From: Chaetorhynchus papuensis
Lineage: Eukaryota; Chordata; Aves; Passeriformes; Rhipiduridae
Reading direction: 5' to 3'
Assembly: GCA_013396525.1 (NCBI GenBank)
Contig: VWYX01001227.1
Span: forward strand, 155,490 to 219,489
Length of the DNA: 64,000 nt
A program made the translations under genes and the position numbers. Of the stretch, positions 35,889 through 47,688 are shown piece after piece. Each line of letters begins with the position of its first letter. The stretch's first letter is position 1. Below the pieces are notes generated by a model that worked only from the letters and a program-made list of their open reading frames with translations, had not been told where the DNA came from and ran no database searches.

Positions 35889-37520
35889 GCTTCTAACTCA
35901 TTTTAGGAAGAGGGTATGCATGTGAAAAGTGAAGAATGGCGTATATTAACAGAAAACTGTGAGGGTGAGTAGGAAAGCAACAAGAGCTGGCATTGGAAGC
36001 ACCGACAGGATTTGCTGATGAGCCATCAGCTGCTGCCAAGGTGAGTGGTGGGGAAGCACGGCGCCCCTGAGCTGTCACCATTGCCTCAGCAGAGCTCACT
36101 TCTCCCAGATTTCTTTTCTTCCTCTCTCCTCCATCAAAAGAGTCCTGAGGGACTGCAAAGCACAAAGCTCAGCAGCCAGGCAAGCCTACTATGAAGCACT
36201 GACAGCTCAGAGACAACATCTCAATGCAAGCTTGGGAGACTTTTGCATTCCAGCATGGAGCTGAGCTCGATTTTTGGTTACCTGCATGGGTACCATCCTT
36301 CAGTCAAGCCAGCCTGAAACCTGGCAGAGCTTCTCCTTCACTAAGGTTTTCTCTCTATTCAAGCTTTTTTTTCTCTCATCTCAAGCTGGATATGCAAGAG
36401 GAAACCATAAATGAGAAATCTGTTTATTAAACTGTGTTAATAAAAGTTACTGTGTCACGTGTCATCTGCGTTTGTGTACTGAAAGTAAATGGTGGAAGAA
36501 CTAAATTGATGTTCTATAATGCCAGTTTGTGCTAAATAATACTCCATGGTAAAGGTGTTACTTAAAAAGTGATTGGAAAATCTGGTGTTAAGGCAGTTGA
36601 CAAAGATTTGCTTAAGAACCAGTTAAAAATTAGGAAATGAATGTATGATTTAAAACATATTTATAAAATTCTGTCATCTGTATTTTCCATTTAGCTCATA
36701 CTTGGGATGAAGAGCACTCCTGTAAGTTGAAATTACTGTCTACTAAAAGCACTGGTCTCAGAGAATTTTATCTAAGCATTTTTTTGGGTCTGAGTTATCA
36801 CTTTTTTTTTAAAGCAAAATAGATCTAATTTCCCATTTACAAAGCCCAATCTCTGCTTGATTTGCTGTCCATATGTTGCATCATTGTGCTAATTCATGAG
36901 AAGAAGAGAGATAAAACCGCTAGAAACAAAAGGAAAACCGGTTTTGTTTCACTGTGTTAGGAGCAGGAAATACAAGGAATTAACAAGAGAAATAGGAAAG
37001 GCACAGCAGAGGGAGAGAACAAAAATTTCCCCTGGCTCCCTGCTGTGCAATGACAGCCCCTCCTGTCTATCCAAACACACTGCAGAGAGACTCCAGAGTC
37101 CCACAGGACATCAGCTGTGCAAAGATGGGACATGAACACACAGTGAGTGGCTGGCTTTGTGTCTCTCTGCATGGATTCAAACAGCCTCCATGCCCACTCC
37201 ATGTCCCTGCTGCATCCTGAACCCCTAGAGCAGAGTTCTGGCCTTTCTGGCCTCTTCTTCTTCTGCACTCTCCCCTAAATTTAGGCAGGAGCTTACAGCA
37301 GAGCCCACTGAATTGCCACTCAATCCCTTTCAGCAAGAGGGCCTCTAAAAGACCATGGATCACCACCACCTGCAAGCAGGAGAGGATTGCAGGAGAGGAT
37401 TGCAGGTGGGGCTTGTTTAAACACAATAAAGGTTCAGTTTCCCACTCAGTGATATTATTCTTCTGTCCCCAGGGAATGTGTGCAAAAAGTGCCCCAATTT
37501 CACTCTTCACAACTTCCATC
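35889..37520. other. single-copy noncoding sequence
   Basis: No exon recognised. A 13-bp exact tandem pair (CAGGAGAGGATTG) lies at 37377-37402, just before the minisatellite. Confidence 0.45.
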
Positions 37521-37926
37521 AGTTTCTGATGCCAGCCTCCCTCTTACCTCTGTGATGAGACTCCTTCCTTCCTCAATGATTCCAGAATTCCTCCTACTTT
37601 TATGATGCCAGGCTCTTTTCCTCCTCTGTGATGCCACACTCCCTCGAACATCTGGGATGCCAGAAACCCTCTAACCTCTGTGGGGACAGAATCCTTTCTC
37701 CCTTCCCCAACGATGCCAGACTCTCTCCATCCTCTTTGATTACCTCCACCCTCTATGCAGACAGACTCCATCTTCCCTCTGTGATGTGAGATTACCTCCA
37801 AGCTCTGTGATTCCAGGCCCCTTCCTTGTGCTATGGTGCCTCACTCCCTCCATCCTTTGTGATGGCAGTCTCCCTCCTTTTTGATACTAGATTACCTCCA
37901 CCCTCTGTGATATCAGACTCCATCTT
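37521..37926. repeat. degenerate minisatellite, ~26-bp period
   Basis: About fifteen diverged units of the form CTCC..CC..CTCTGTGATGCCAGA follow one another. Most are 26 bp, with variants of 22, 23, 29 and 30 bp. Conserved landmarks are the pyrimidine half (CTCCNTCC) and the GTGATNCCAGA half. The minus-strand frame through it shows a repeating peptide-like pattern, but 26 is not a multiple of three, so no peptide repeat is maintained. Confidence 0.88.
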
Positions 37927-40549
37927 TTTCCAAAACTATTAGAAAGCTAAATGTTGTTTATCCTCATTCAGAAGGATTGGATAAAATTAAAGATTAATTT
38001 TAGCTAAGTAATATCCCATGCCTAAGTGCTTGTGGATGTGCAGAAAACCAGACAAGAGTGATGTAGGAGCACTGGGTTGCCAGGGAAGGGACAAAGTTAC
38101 TTCAGTAGTTTCTTTCCATTTGTAATTCCTGTAATTATCTCATAAGGAAAATAACCTCCAGGATGTCTGAGTCAATGATAGCTATGTTAAACCACAGCTT
38201 TCTCAGATCAGTTTTGCCACGTAACATATTTATCAGACATATTTTGTCCTATTCTTCCCCATCCTAACCTTTTGTCCTCCTCTTCCCCATCTGTCTGGTG
38301 ACAAAAAAGGTCACCAATGCGCAAGTTTAGTGCAGCTCTAGCGACAACAATTACATCAGGAACTTTATTTGGAAACAAGTAGGACGTTGGTGAGTACAAA
38401 AATTAATCTGCTGGAGGTTTGAGCTCTGACTCTCAGGAAATTATTACACAGCTAAGCACCACTTCATAAGCTCTTCTGTTCCCCATAACCCCACTCAGCA
38501 GCACCAGCACCAGGACTGGAGGCTGAGTGTCTAAGCAGCACTAAAAGGTGTCCCTGCAGAGCCCTTGGCACGGGGACTGTCGGGAACAAAGCGTGACAAC
38601 CCATTTCCCAGGACAGGGAAGAAGGTGGGGACAGCACCTTCACAGCTTCAAAATGAGACCAGCCTGCAGCTATTGTCTGGTGGGCAACAGCAAATGGTGG
38701 TTGGGGGTCCAAGAATTAACTTCCTCAGCTTTGTTTCTTAAGCTTTCAGAGACAACCATGCCTTGTGAACAGCAACAAAAGACTTTTGCCTTGCTTTCAG
38801 CAATAGAACTTCCCTGTGGTAGTGTCTGGATTTTATCCCAGCACTACACCTTGCCACCTCAGATCCTACAGAAGGGGTCAGCTCTTCAGACCTCATCCTT
38901 GGGCCAAGTGTTTCACTGAGGGAGGCCCTCTCAGAGCATTTCTGTGCTGAGCAGCAGCGGGGTTTTTTTAGCATCTATCTAGGGGAACAGCAGAAAACCA
39001 TTTTTCTTTCAGGATTACGCAGCAATTCTGTGTGAGGCAGCATTAGTCTGTCGCCCAGCGTCAAAGCAACAAATGCAGTGTCTCTCCTGAGGGCCACAGA
39101 CAAGCTTCATCTATTTTGTCACTCCCCTAACCCTTCCCAAGCACTGTGGGTTTGTAATTTATTCTTTTATCCTTCTTTTAGGTGTCCCAATAGAAAGTTG
39201 CTTTTCTTTCCTCCTAGGGCTGTCTCTCCTCAGCAACCTCAGCCTCTGTGTAAGTTCTCTTTACTGTAGGAAGCAGCTACTCCGTTCCCTTTCCTTTCTC
39301 CTGTCCTGGCTCTCCAGGTGGCAACAGTTCCTGCACCTTATTTTGGCCACTAGACAAGTGGGTAAACTTTCCTGCAGAAATATTTCTTTTCTAGTGAAAG
39401 CAAGTATTCTTTTACTTGAATGTGCTGGATGCACTTAGTTTCTTTTTACAGATACGCTCTAGTGTAACCTTTGTAGAAGAAAGGGAAAGAGATCAATAAA
39501 TAAAATGAATAAACCATAAAGGCATCTTTTCCAGGGTCACGGGGATGAAGGGGAAAGGGTACTAAGGTTATTTCTGCACTTCTAAAACATTCCTGAAACA
39601 GGCACCAAAATTAGGGAACACAGTACTGTAGGATGTAGAGGTCAGGCACATAGCTCAAAGATTCAGCCTCTGGCATCATAGGAGTATATTGAAATTTTAA
39701 TATCTTAGAATAAAGAAAGCTCAAACAAGCAAACCCCCACACTCTTCAGTTGCTGGGAAAACAGCACACATTAAAATATGCTCCAAAAAGACACAGAACA
39801 TAACTGTTGCTCCTCAGATAAGGTTTTTTAGCCAAGTGGAGCATATCAGCATCACACAGCTAATTACTGTTGTGAGAATAGCAGTGTAATGCAATTACCG
39901 TTAATTAGGAAATGACTCAGCATGACCATGCATAAAGGATGAATGAATCACTCCTACAGTCTCTGGCCATGAGTAGTCCAGTCTCAAGCATGAGAAGCAG
40001 CACCCTTCTGTTACGGCTAACACCGAGATACAAATTTAAGCCGTATTTGAAGGTAGCTGACAAAGTCAGTGGCAGTCTGAAGAGGCAAAGGCATTTAGGA
40101 ATGGCCAATCAAGTTGACTGAACGTGACAGAAGATCACCTGGATGAAATCACTTTGTACACAGGGTTTGGAATTAGAAAGCAGGGAGCAAGGCCATGCAG
40201 GCAGAGGTGCTGTCAAGGACTGGGATTCAGTCAGGCACAGGCAGAAAATAGCAGCTCTCACCATGAAGAGGTACCGGCTGTGATCTGGAAAACAATTGGG
40301 TCCACCAGTTACCTAAGCAAGAGGACCAGTGTGAGGGAAAACATGACTTTCAGAGTTATATTTTACCATTTTTCCAAAATCCCTTTGATTCTGAGGGACA
40401 AGTCTTCGGAGAAAGGACCAGACCTTTCCAACAACTACCAAAGGAAGAGAAGTGGATTTCGAAGTTGCAAACGAACCCTTTCCCCATGTAACTTGTGCAA
40501 AGCTTACTGCAAAGATACCAGTGAACCTGATTCCTTCTGCAGTCTGGTT
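37927..40549. other. single-copy noncoding sequence
   Basis: No exon or shared repeat recognised. The candidate regulatory cluster at 39860-39935 is listed separately. The open frame beginning at 40124 runs into CR1 sequence and shows no recognisable motif before that. Confidence 0.45.
39860..39935. promoter_or_regulatory. candidate enhancer-like motif cluster
   Basis: Within 75 bp lie GCTAATTAC, ATTACCGTTAATTAGG (two homeodomain-type cores), TGACTCAGCA at 39913-39922 (an AP-1 site extended to a MAF half-site) and ATGCATAA (octamer-like). The composition resembles conserved noncoding elements. Occupancy and conservation are untested. Confidence 0.3.
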
Positions 40550-41668
40550 GGTCTAGGAAAGCCAGGAGATGTAATCCTTTTGGTCCTCAGCGAAGCTTTC
40601 AATCCTGCCTCTCCCAGGCTCCTTCTGGACAAGCTGTCCAGCCTCAGCTGGATAAACACATCCTGTGATGGGTGAGCAGTTGGCTCAGGGGTCGGGCACA
40701 GAGGGTGACAGTGGCTGGGCTGACACCAGCCTGGCACCAGTCACTGGTGGGGTCCTGCAGGGCTCCATCCTTCGCCCTGTGCCGTTCAACATCCTGATTA
40801 ATGACTCAGATGCAGGATTTGAAGGAACATTCAGTAATTTTGCCATTGACACTAAACTGGGAAGAGCTGTTGACTCCCTGGAGGGCAGAGAGGCCCTGCA
40901 GAGAGCCCTGGACAAATGACAGGGCTGGGCAATCACCAAACTGTGAGGTTCCACAGGGAAAAGTGCCGGATTCTGCCCACTGGGAATGAGAGGATGCAGA
41001 GCAGCCGCAGGAAGGGACCTGGGGGTCCTGGTCAGTGGCCAGCTGGACATGAGCCAGCAGGGGCCTGGAGCCAGGAGGGACATCCCTGTCCTGGGGGCAC
41101 CAGGCCCAGCATGGCTGGATGGGCCAGGGAGGGATTGTCCTGCTCTGCTCTGGGCTGGGGCAGCCTCACCTCCAGTGATGGGGCAGTTTTGGGTGCATGA
41201 AAAACACATTAAGGTATTGGAGAGTGTCCAAAGGAGGCCATGAAGATGGGGAAGGGCCTGGAGGGGAAGCCACACAAACAGTGGCTGAGGACACTTGGCC
41301 TGTTCAGCTGAAGAAGAGGAGACTGAGGCCAGAGCTCACTGTGCTCTTCAACACCCTTGTGAGGAGAAGCATTGATCTCTTCACTCTCCTGACCAGGAAC
41401 AGGACCCAGGGAACGTCTGGAGCTGTGTCAGGGGAGGTTTAGGTTGGACATCAGGAAAAGGTTCTTCCCCCAGAGGGTGTCAGGCACTGAACAGGCTCCC
41501 CAAGGAATGGTCACGGCCCCAAGGCTGCCAGAGCTCCAGGGGGGTTTGGACAACGCTCTCAGGGATGCACAGGGTGGGATTGTGCAGGTGTCCTGTGCAG
41601 AGCCAGGAGTTGCACTCAGTGATCCTGGCAGGTGCCTTCCAGCTCAGCACATTCTATGATTCTATGAA
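40550..41668 (+). mobile_element. CR1 LINE, 5'-truncated, decayed reverse transcriptase
   Basis: A 1.1-kb copy ending in ATTCTATGATTCTATGA, the CR1 3' terminus. It retains ORF2 traces in broken frames. Near 40556-40640 comes a degenerate palm start (LSEAFNPASPRLLLDKLSS). At 40741-40919 follow GGVLQGS, PFNILINDSD and FAIDTKLG. The family's catalytic FADD box has become FAID (40839-40850), losing one metal-binding aspartate. Stops follow the first segment and again at 40917-40919. Farther on are LDMSQQGP, then DIRKRFFPQRV (about 41447-41480), then the 3' UTR. Non-functional. Confidence 0.95.
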
Positions 41669-42023
41669 CTTGGACCCATGATACTGGATGATGAACATTT
41701 TTCTCTTTTATACAGGTGCAAGTGACCTTGGAAATCTGTTTAGGCTCACCCAAATTTTTTCCCTTATATGTTCTGTATCTGAACAAATGACTCCCCTCAG
41801 TGACTATCTCACACTGTGTTTTCCAGCAACACAGGCTGGAAAATGCTTTCACCCTGTCCAATCACAGAAACCAGGCAGGGGTGGAACAGCACCCCTTGGA
41901 TTGCACAGCTGCAGCACATCCCAGGATACCATAAAAATAGAGATGGTTACAAAGAAGGAACTGGCCTCCTTCCCCCAAGCAGGATTCAATCACAGAGTGG
42001 TTAAATTTAGCCATGGTTAGTTC
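41669..42023. other. noncoding spacer between two CR1 fragments
   Basis: 355 bp separating a plus-strand CR1 end from a minus-strand CR1 fragment. Nothing else recognised. Confidence 0.5.
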
Positions 42024-42115
42024 AGCTCGTTCCAACCCCCTGCCATGGGCAGGGACACCTTCCACTAGGCCAGGTTGCTCCAAGCCCCATCCAACCTGGC
42101 CTGGAACACTTCCAT
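42024..42115 (-). mobile_element. short CR1 LINE 3' fragment
   Basis: The plus strand shows GTTCCAACCCCCTGCC, GGGCAGGGACACCTTCCACTA and GGTTGCTCCAAGCCCCATCC. This is the inverted CR1 3' UTR core also seen at 7830-7920. Both ends are missing: the terminal repeat is absent, and similarity stops where TATAAAATG begins. Either an old fragment or the remains of a larger insertion. Confidence 0.85.
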
Positions 42116-43446
42116 ATAAAATGAACATTTCCCCATAATTACCAGAAAATAGGACTGTAATCTTAATTGGTCCAGATTCGGGGACTCACTGTATTTGGTT
42201 CAGTTCAAGGCCAAAATAAGCACATTTATCTTAAAAACAAGGCCACTTTAAATTCACTTTAAATTCCTAATATCTGAAAAAACCTCAGATCTATTAAAAA
42301 GCAAAGTTAAATTTAATCACCACTGTAAAAGAAACAGCCAATTGTATTCTAGTTCTGACGTCCTAAAAAATATTAAGCCTTTAAATTTTTATTCTGGTTG
42401 TATTAGGTCTTTCTAAACACTCTGTTATGACAGTTTTAGGATTTAGTATTTCCTAAGTGTGGAAAATTAAGGCTTTTTTCCTTTGAAAAATACAATAAAA
42501 ACCAGTCCTCAGAGAAATCCACACAGGGTTAATCTTTAACTGCAGGAGTCCATGAGAAACCAGATGCTGAAATCAGGTGGGTGCAAGTATCAATGACGTG
42601 GAACTGCCCACATTCAACACATCCATAGAGAGGCTTCCAGAAAGAGTAAGCATTTCTAAATCCTGGCCAGAGATCACTAAAGAAAAACCCCAAAAACCCC
42701 TCTGGTGCAGGCAGCTGTGATAGGGAATTGTTGTTTTGATCGAGACAGAAAAATCAGATCCTGTCCTCATGTGGTAGTTCAGATCCCCGGCAACCTCCTT
42801 AAAACAGGACTCCCCAGCTTTCTGCTTTGCCACTAATTTGACTAATTCCTCCCTCCACTGCTCCTTGGGAATCACTTTATGTGATTTTAGTTTGGAAAGA
42901 CACCCTTGCTCCCTGTCTTTAATTTTCTGTAGCATTGCAGCATACAGGTATTTATCACATCTCTTCAATTCCAGGTATTCAGGTGAACAAAATGCACTCA
43001 CAAAGCATCATGACATAAGCAAGCATAATCAGATTCAGGTTCATTTTGGCAACAACAAAAAAAGGATCCGTTTGTCACATTGTTTTGATATTGAAAAACA
43101 CATTTTTCAAAGGGCATCTCTATTTGTGCCTCCTAATTATAAGCACCATTATAGGGCACGAATGAGACGGTTCAACAGCCAGCTAAATGGTCTGCACACA
43201 GAGCTGCTTATAGATGCTGAGTTCACATGGGGAAAATGTATTCACCATACTCATGATGCCTCTTTAAAAATGTCAAGGTGCTGCCCTAAAGCTCTAGAGA
43301 CACAGCTCAGCTACTGCACAGCATCAGCAATGAAAATGAGCCTGTGAGGACTTTTTGTTTCAACAACTCAGTATCCACATCAGCTACATCCAACTTAAAA
43401 CCCCAAGTCACAAAATATAGACAAGGGTTTTCCAACACAATGGTGC
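42116..43446. other. single-copy sequence with one curious open frame
   Basis: The minus-strand frame 42573-43001 (142 codons, GTG at its left end, first ATG 22 codons in) contains a charged, coding-like stretch around LQKIKDREQG and IPKEQWREELVKLVAKQK. I recognise no family. A plus-strand frame overlaps it. It could be an exon relic of an unknown gene or retroelement, or chance. Confidence 0.3.
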
Positions 43447-43906
43447 TGATGCCTTTTCCTGGGCTTAAAATCAAGAGTCAAACATGGTTAGAAGGGAAAA
43501 AGGGATTTTACCTTGGTATTTATTTGAAGGATCCTTAGGTGCACCACGTCCAGGTCAAATGCACCTCCATGCACACCCCAATGCACCCCCACCAAAGATC
43601 TGGTATCACATTAGAGGTGTTACTAATTAGCACATCTATCAAAGATTCCCCAGTGAGGGGCTCGAGTGAGCCCCCCTCCCCAAGGAACCTTCCCCTGGAT
43701 GGTTCTATCTCAGTTTACAAAATGTGTTCTGGAGAGGACCTTGGGCTCTGGGCACACTGATCCCTGACTACGAAGCTTCTAAAATGTTCAGTCTCCCAGC
43801 TTGGCAAACAAGTCCAAGAATGCAGGCAAAAAGCACCAAGAATACAGAAATTGTAAAAAGGTATAACAGGGGTATAAAAGAAAAGACAAAAATCATCATG
43901 GCATCA
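43447..43906 (-). mobile_element. solo LTR, family 2, copy a
   Basis: 460 bp, minus-strand ends TGATGCC...GGCATCA. It matches three other copies, about 95% with 61970-62422 by eye. The poly(A) signal is intact (TTTATT on the plus strand, 43519-43524). A 7-bp hairpin GGGGCTC/GAGCCCC with loop GAGT is at 43657-43674. The flanking bases GTGC and TTTT do not match, so this is the only family 2 copy with no trace of a target duplication. That would fit an origin by recombination between LTRs of different elements, or later rearrangement. Confidence 0.92.
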
Positions 43907-46900
43907 TTTTCAGTTCAGAACATCCTTATACATGAGTAAGAAGGTCCTTCTTCTCAAACATGCCTCTTTTTTTTTGTAAAATTCAGTATAAAATGCTTGA
44001 AAAACTTGAAAAATTTTAGTATCTTTGCAGGGCATAATTTTCTCTATAATTGTTTATCATTCTCCTCCTGAATTGTAAGGGAAAGTTTCTTCATGACAAT
44101 TTATAGTATTCCATTGTCTTCCCCAAAGTTCTGGCAATTTATAACAGCAGAAAACTTAGCTATTCATACTGGAAGAATCAGAAAAAGAGTTATTGAAAAT
44201 CCCTCCAAGTTCAAAGCCTAGGAAACCATACTTGCATGAGAAAATATTAGAAGAGGGTCATTCTCTTTCCTTGCCATCTCCTAAATTACCCCTGTCGTCC
44301 TGCAAAATATTTCTATGACAGAATTACTGTGGTGAGTGAGCCAACAACTGTAACGATGGAAATTACATGGAATCTGTTCCGCCACAGAACACTGACACTG
44401 TTTAGGTGCATGAAAAATACAGAACAGCGCCGTCAGATGCAGTTACCAAGCTTTCCCTGGAAGGAACTCAACGCTGTGAGGTGGGAAAAACATCTTGAGT
44501 GCTAGCAACGAGTCAGAAGGCACGAATTCCATGCCTCCCTCGTGTGGCTGGGAGCTACACTTGGTGATCAGCAGTGACAGCGGGACCAGTGCACGGCCCA
44601 CGCTGCGGCACGGGCTGACACGACCCAGGCAGACACGGGTTACTCGCACAGGAGAAGTGCCAGCAGCAGTGGGCAAAGGTGTAGAGGAAGGGTTGAAGTG
44701 TTTGAGCAAGTCTGGGAGCTGTGAAGTGTAGTTACACAAAAGCATCGTGTCTGGATTTTGGTGGTTGTGCAAAGGGCGTTTGCCAATTGAAAAGCTGAAA
44801 GATTTTCTGGGGGCAATAGCGCTGGCAAGAGATACCTCCTGCTAAGGAGAAAAAGTAATAAAATGAGTGCTAGGAATGTAAATGCCATTTAATTAAAGCC
44901 AAGAGCTCTGGGCACTATTTAGAATTAGCTGTAGAGGTTCCTTCAGACCAAATCCCCAGCTTAACACAAGTGAGCCTGTGTGTGTATTCAGTCTCTGACT
45001 AACAATTTCATAACATTTTATAACAGAAACCTCTTTGTACTTCTTCCTTTTTGAAGAATAAGTCAGATAATGAGAGTATTGAAAACCATTTCAAAGTTAA
45101 ATAACATGAAACTCTTAAGTGACCCCTCTAATGATCCATTGCCCCTCCGTGAGAGGCATCATTGCTCAGCAGCCTCATGCTGATCCACCTTTTGGATACC
45201 AGTGCTTGCCTAAAGCTTGCTAAAAGGTCATGCTTGGTCTCTAAGGATGCAATTTAAAACTTAGCTCTGGAAATAACCTTTCATCTTTAATGATGTGCTA
45301 TAATCCCCCTGCAAAATACTAATAATTTGTAAGCCTTGAGGAGGTAATTGTGTTTACCCAAAGCCGTAAGCCTGCAATATTGAAGTGCTGGGGTTTAGAC
45401 ATTGGTGGCCAGGTCCCTGTGCAAGCACATCCATTTTCCTTTAACATATTGACTTCTTTCCTCTCCACACATCTTCCCCCATCGTTTAGAGCCAAGGAAA
45501 GTAAAAGCTATTTCTGCTGGCCTTCCTCCCCGCTTCCAGCTTTATTTCTGTCTTCTTTCAGAAAAGGTCTCCTCTGAAGGACCACATCAAATTAGTATGG
45601 CAGAAAACAGCATCTACAGGCAAATTCAAAGAGTAGAAAGACTGTGAATTTGCCATACCAGTTAAATATATCCTTGCACACTGAAAATTAAGGCATTCAG
45701 GATACCCAGTTGCCATGAAAACAGATGTAGCTCCTGGCTGCTATGATGGTGGTCAGCACCTCAGAAGAAACAAAAGTGCAACAGAGCTGTGAGCAAAGGG
45801 GTTGGATACCAGACATCTCTCATGTAATGGAGCAAACCTGTGCCCTCATGGAGCTCTCTCAGTATATCTGATGTCTTTCCTAAATGCCATGTCTCAGACT
45901 TGCATTCTTTCAAGTGAGGAAAAAAAAAGGCATCTAATATTTCCCAAAAAGAAAAAATTAGAATACTGCAAATGCTCGAAAGCTCAAGGAAGAATCAAGA
46001 GTTCCTGATATTTATTTCTTAAACATCCAGCATTTTCTAGCTGTTCAGAATTGAAAATCACATTCATTTCTCTCCTTTCTGCCTCATGTTCAGACAAGCA
46101 GCAGTTATCCAAAAACACACTGAACAGACCAGTAGGTTGGGGGTTTTTTTATGTAAAGCAGTAAATTACAGAAGGTTACATAGAGCAAGAAAATATTTTA
46201 TTGTGGTCACATCACCAGGAACCAAAATAACATGGCATGAACAAATTGAAATTAGTTACAGGGACTTGCTACTCTTTCAACAGTGTTGTGCCATCATAGA
46301 TGAGATTAAATAATGTCATGGTGGGGAGAGGGAGGGGAAAGAGCTTCCTCTAATCTCTCCTGTCAAATTACATCCAGGTTAAGAAAGGCATTAAAGGATC
46401 TCATTTTTTCATTTTCCAGGGAGATAAAGGCAGCCAGATGACCCCACGCTGGGGGCAGGGAGGAAAGATGGGATTCTGGTCTAACACGCGCATCCTTGGA
46501 CAGTTAATGCAGAGAAATCAGGGGTTACAGTCTGAGGTGTCCTGGCAGAATTCTGGATGCCCACAGGAGCAGGCAGAGACGCATTTCCTGAGGAAGAGTC
46601 CTTTCTGTCCTGGCTGAGTAGTTCAAGGCTGGGCATACTTGAGGTACCTAACCTAGCTGAGATGCCACCTGTGGAGCATTCCAGGCTGTGGACACTCGTT
46701 GCCAGCACCTGGCAGATATTTCCACAAACTTTGTGTTTTCAGAAAGGGCAGCCAAATCTATTTGAAAAACTAGAATCCCCATCATCTGTTCTAATCCATC
46801 AAAACATCATCCCCTTCACAGAAAGTGAAGATTATACAACCCAAATTTTTCCTGATGTTTTGGGGTTTTTTCCTCCAAGCATCCCAGAACAATTATTCAC

Positions 46901-47688
46901 ATACAGGAGAACCACCATTAAGATTTCCTTTGTCCACAGTTTGGGGTTTTTTTTAACAGGCTCTTGTAAACTGCACTGTAGAAACAAATCTAGGTCTTTA
47001 GATTTTGAGGACATAATTGCCAATCCTGGCCTTAATTGTCATAGATTGCTTCACTTCTGGCAAGGTTATGACCACCCAGATCTTTGCTCTTTTCTGCAAA
47101 ACTTATCTGAAAATTTTGCAAACATCAGTTCAGAATGGAGGGCAGAACAAAAAAGGCCACCACTCAGCTGCACCTCAAGGCACACGGTCTGTGCAGGATT
47201 TTCTGCCTCTCTTCTTACCTTATCAGATGAAATCTAATCACATTGAGTAGTTGCTTCAATATGCACAACATTCACCACTGAAATTTTCATTAGTTAAAAT
47301 TCATTCTCGTCAATAAAAACACAGATGGCTCCTAAAAGCAGCTTCTTCTGTACCAAACTGTTCTATCCATCTTTACCACTCATGCTGCAGGCACTAAGCA
47401 GAATACTTATAAAATCTGGGCTCCTTTGAGGTGCAGTGCTGAAGGAAATGCTGTCATTTGATTATCATCAGGATTACAATGAGTTTGATTTAAAGGGTGG
47501 TGTCAATGAGGCTTTCTGAGGTCTTTGACACGAGAACAATATTTCTAAAAGCTCTTAGTAACCCTTGTAAATGAATTCACCATCATCTGCTCTGTCATTG
47601 TTTAATGAAGAGTCACTTGCTCCCTTAAGCTTCCAAACAGGGAATTTTACTACATTTCATGAAATGTCTTTAAAAATTGTAGTTGTGA
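43907..47688. other. single-copy noncoding sequence between inverted LTRs
   Basis: 3.8 kb between two family 2 LTRs in opposite orientation. No retroviral internal sequence. About eight CpGs cluster at 44580-44648. The 226-codon ATG frame at 46557-47237 is listed separately. Confidence 0.45.
46557..47237 (+). other. longest ATG open frame in the window, function unknown
   Basis: 226 codons from ATG to stop, with a stop just upstream of the ATG. The start context is weak (TGG before, C after). The product is rich in Ser, Leu, Phe and Pro, with no signal peptide, repeats, cysteine pattern or motif I recognise. Two TTTGGGGTTTTTT blocks (about 46858 and 46940) sit inside it. It is longer than expected for random DNA of this composition but lacks other signs of coding. 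It could be chance, or a decayed single-exon insertion. Confidence 0.12.

Noticed and set aside
40685..41275. 196-codon minus-strand frame
   Set aside because: Antisense of the G+C-rich CR1 copy on the plus strand.
43539..43760. Similar open frames of about 73-88 codons at 43539, 51699 and 62060
   Set aside because: They are translations of the same LTR sequence read antisense to the element, not a gene family.
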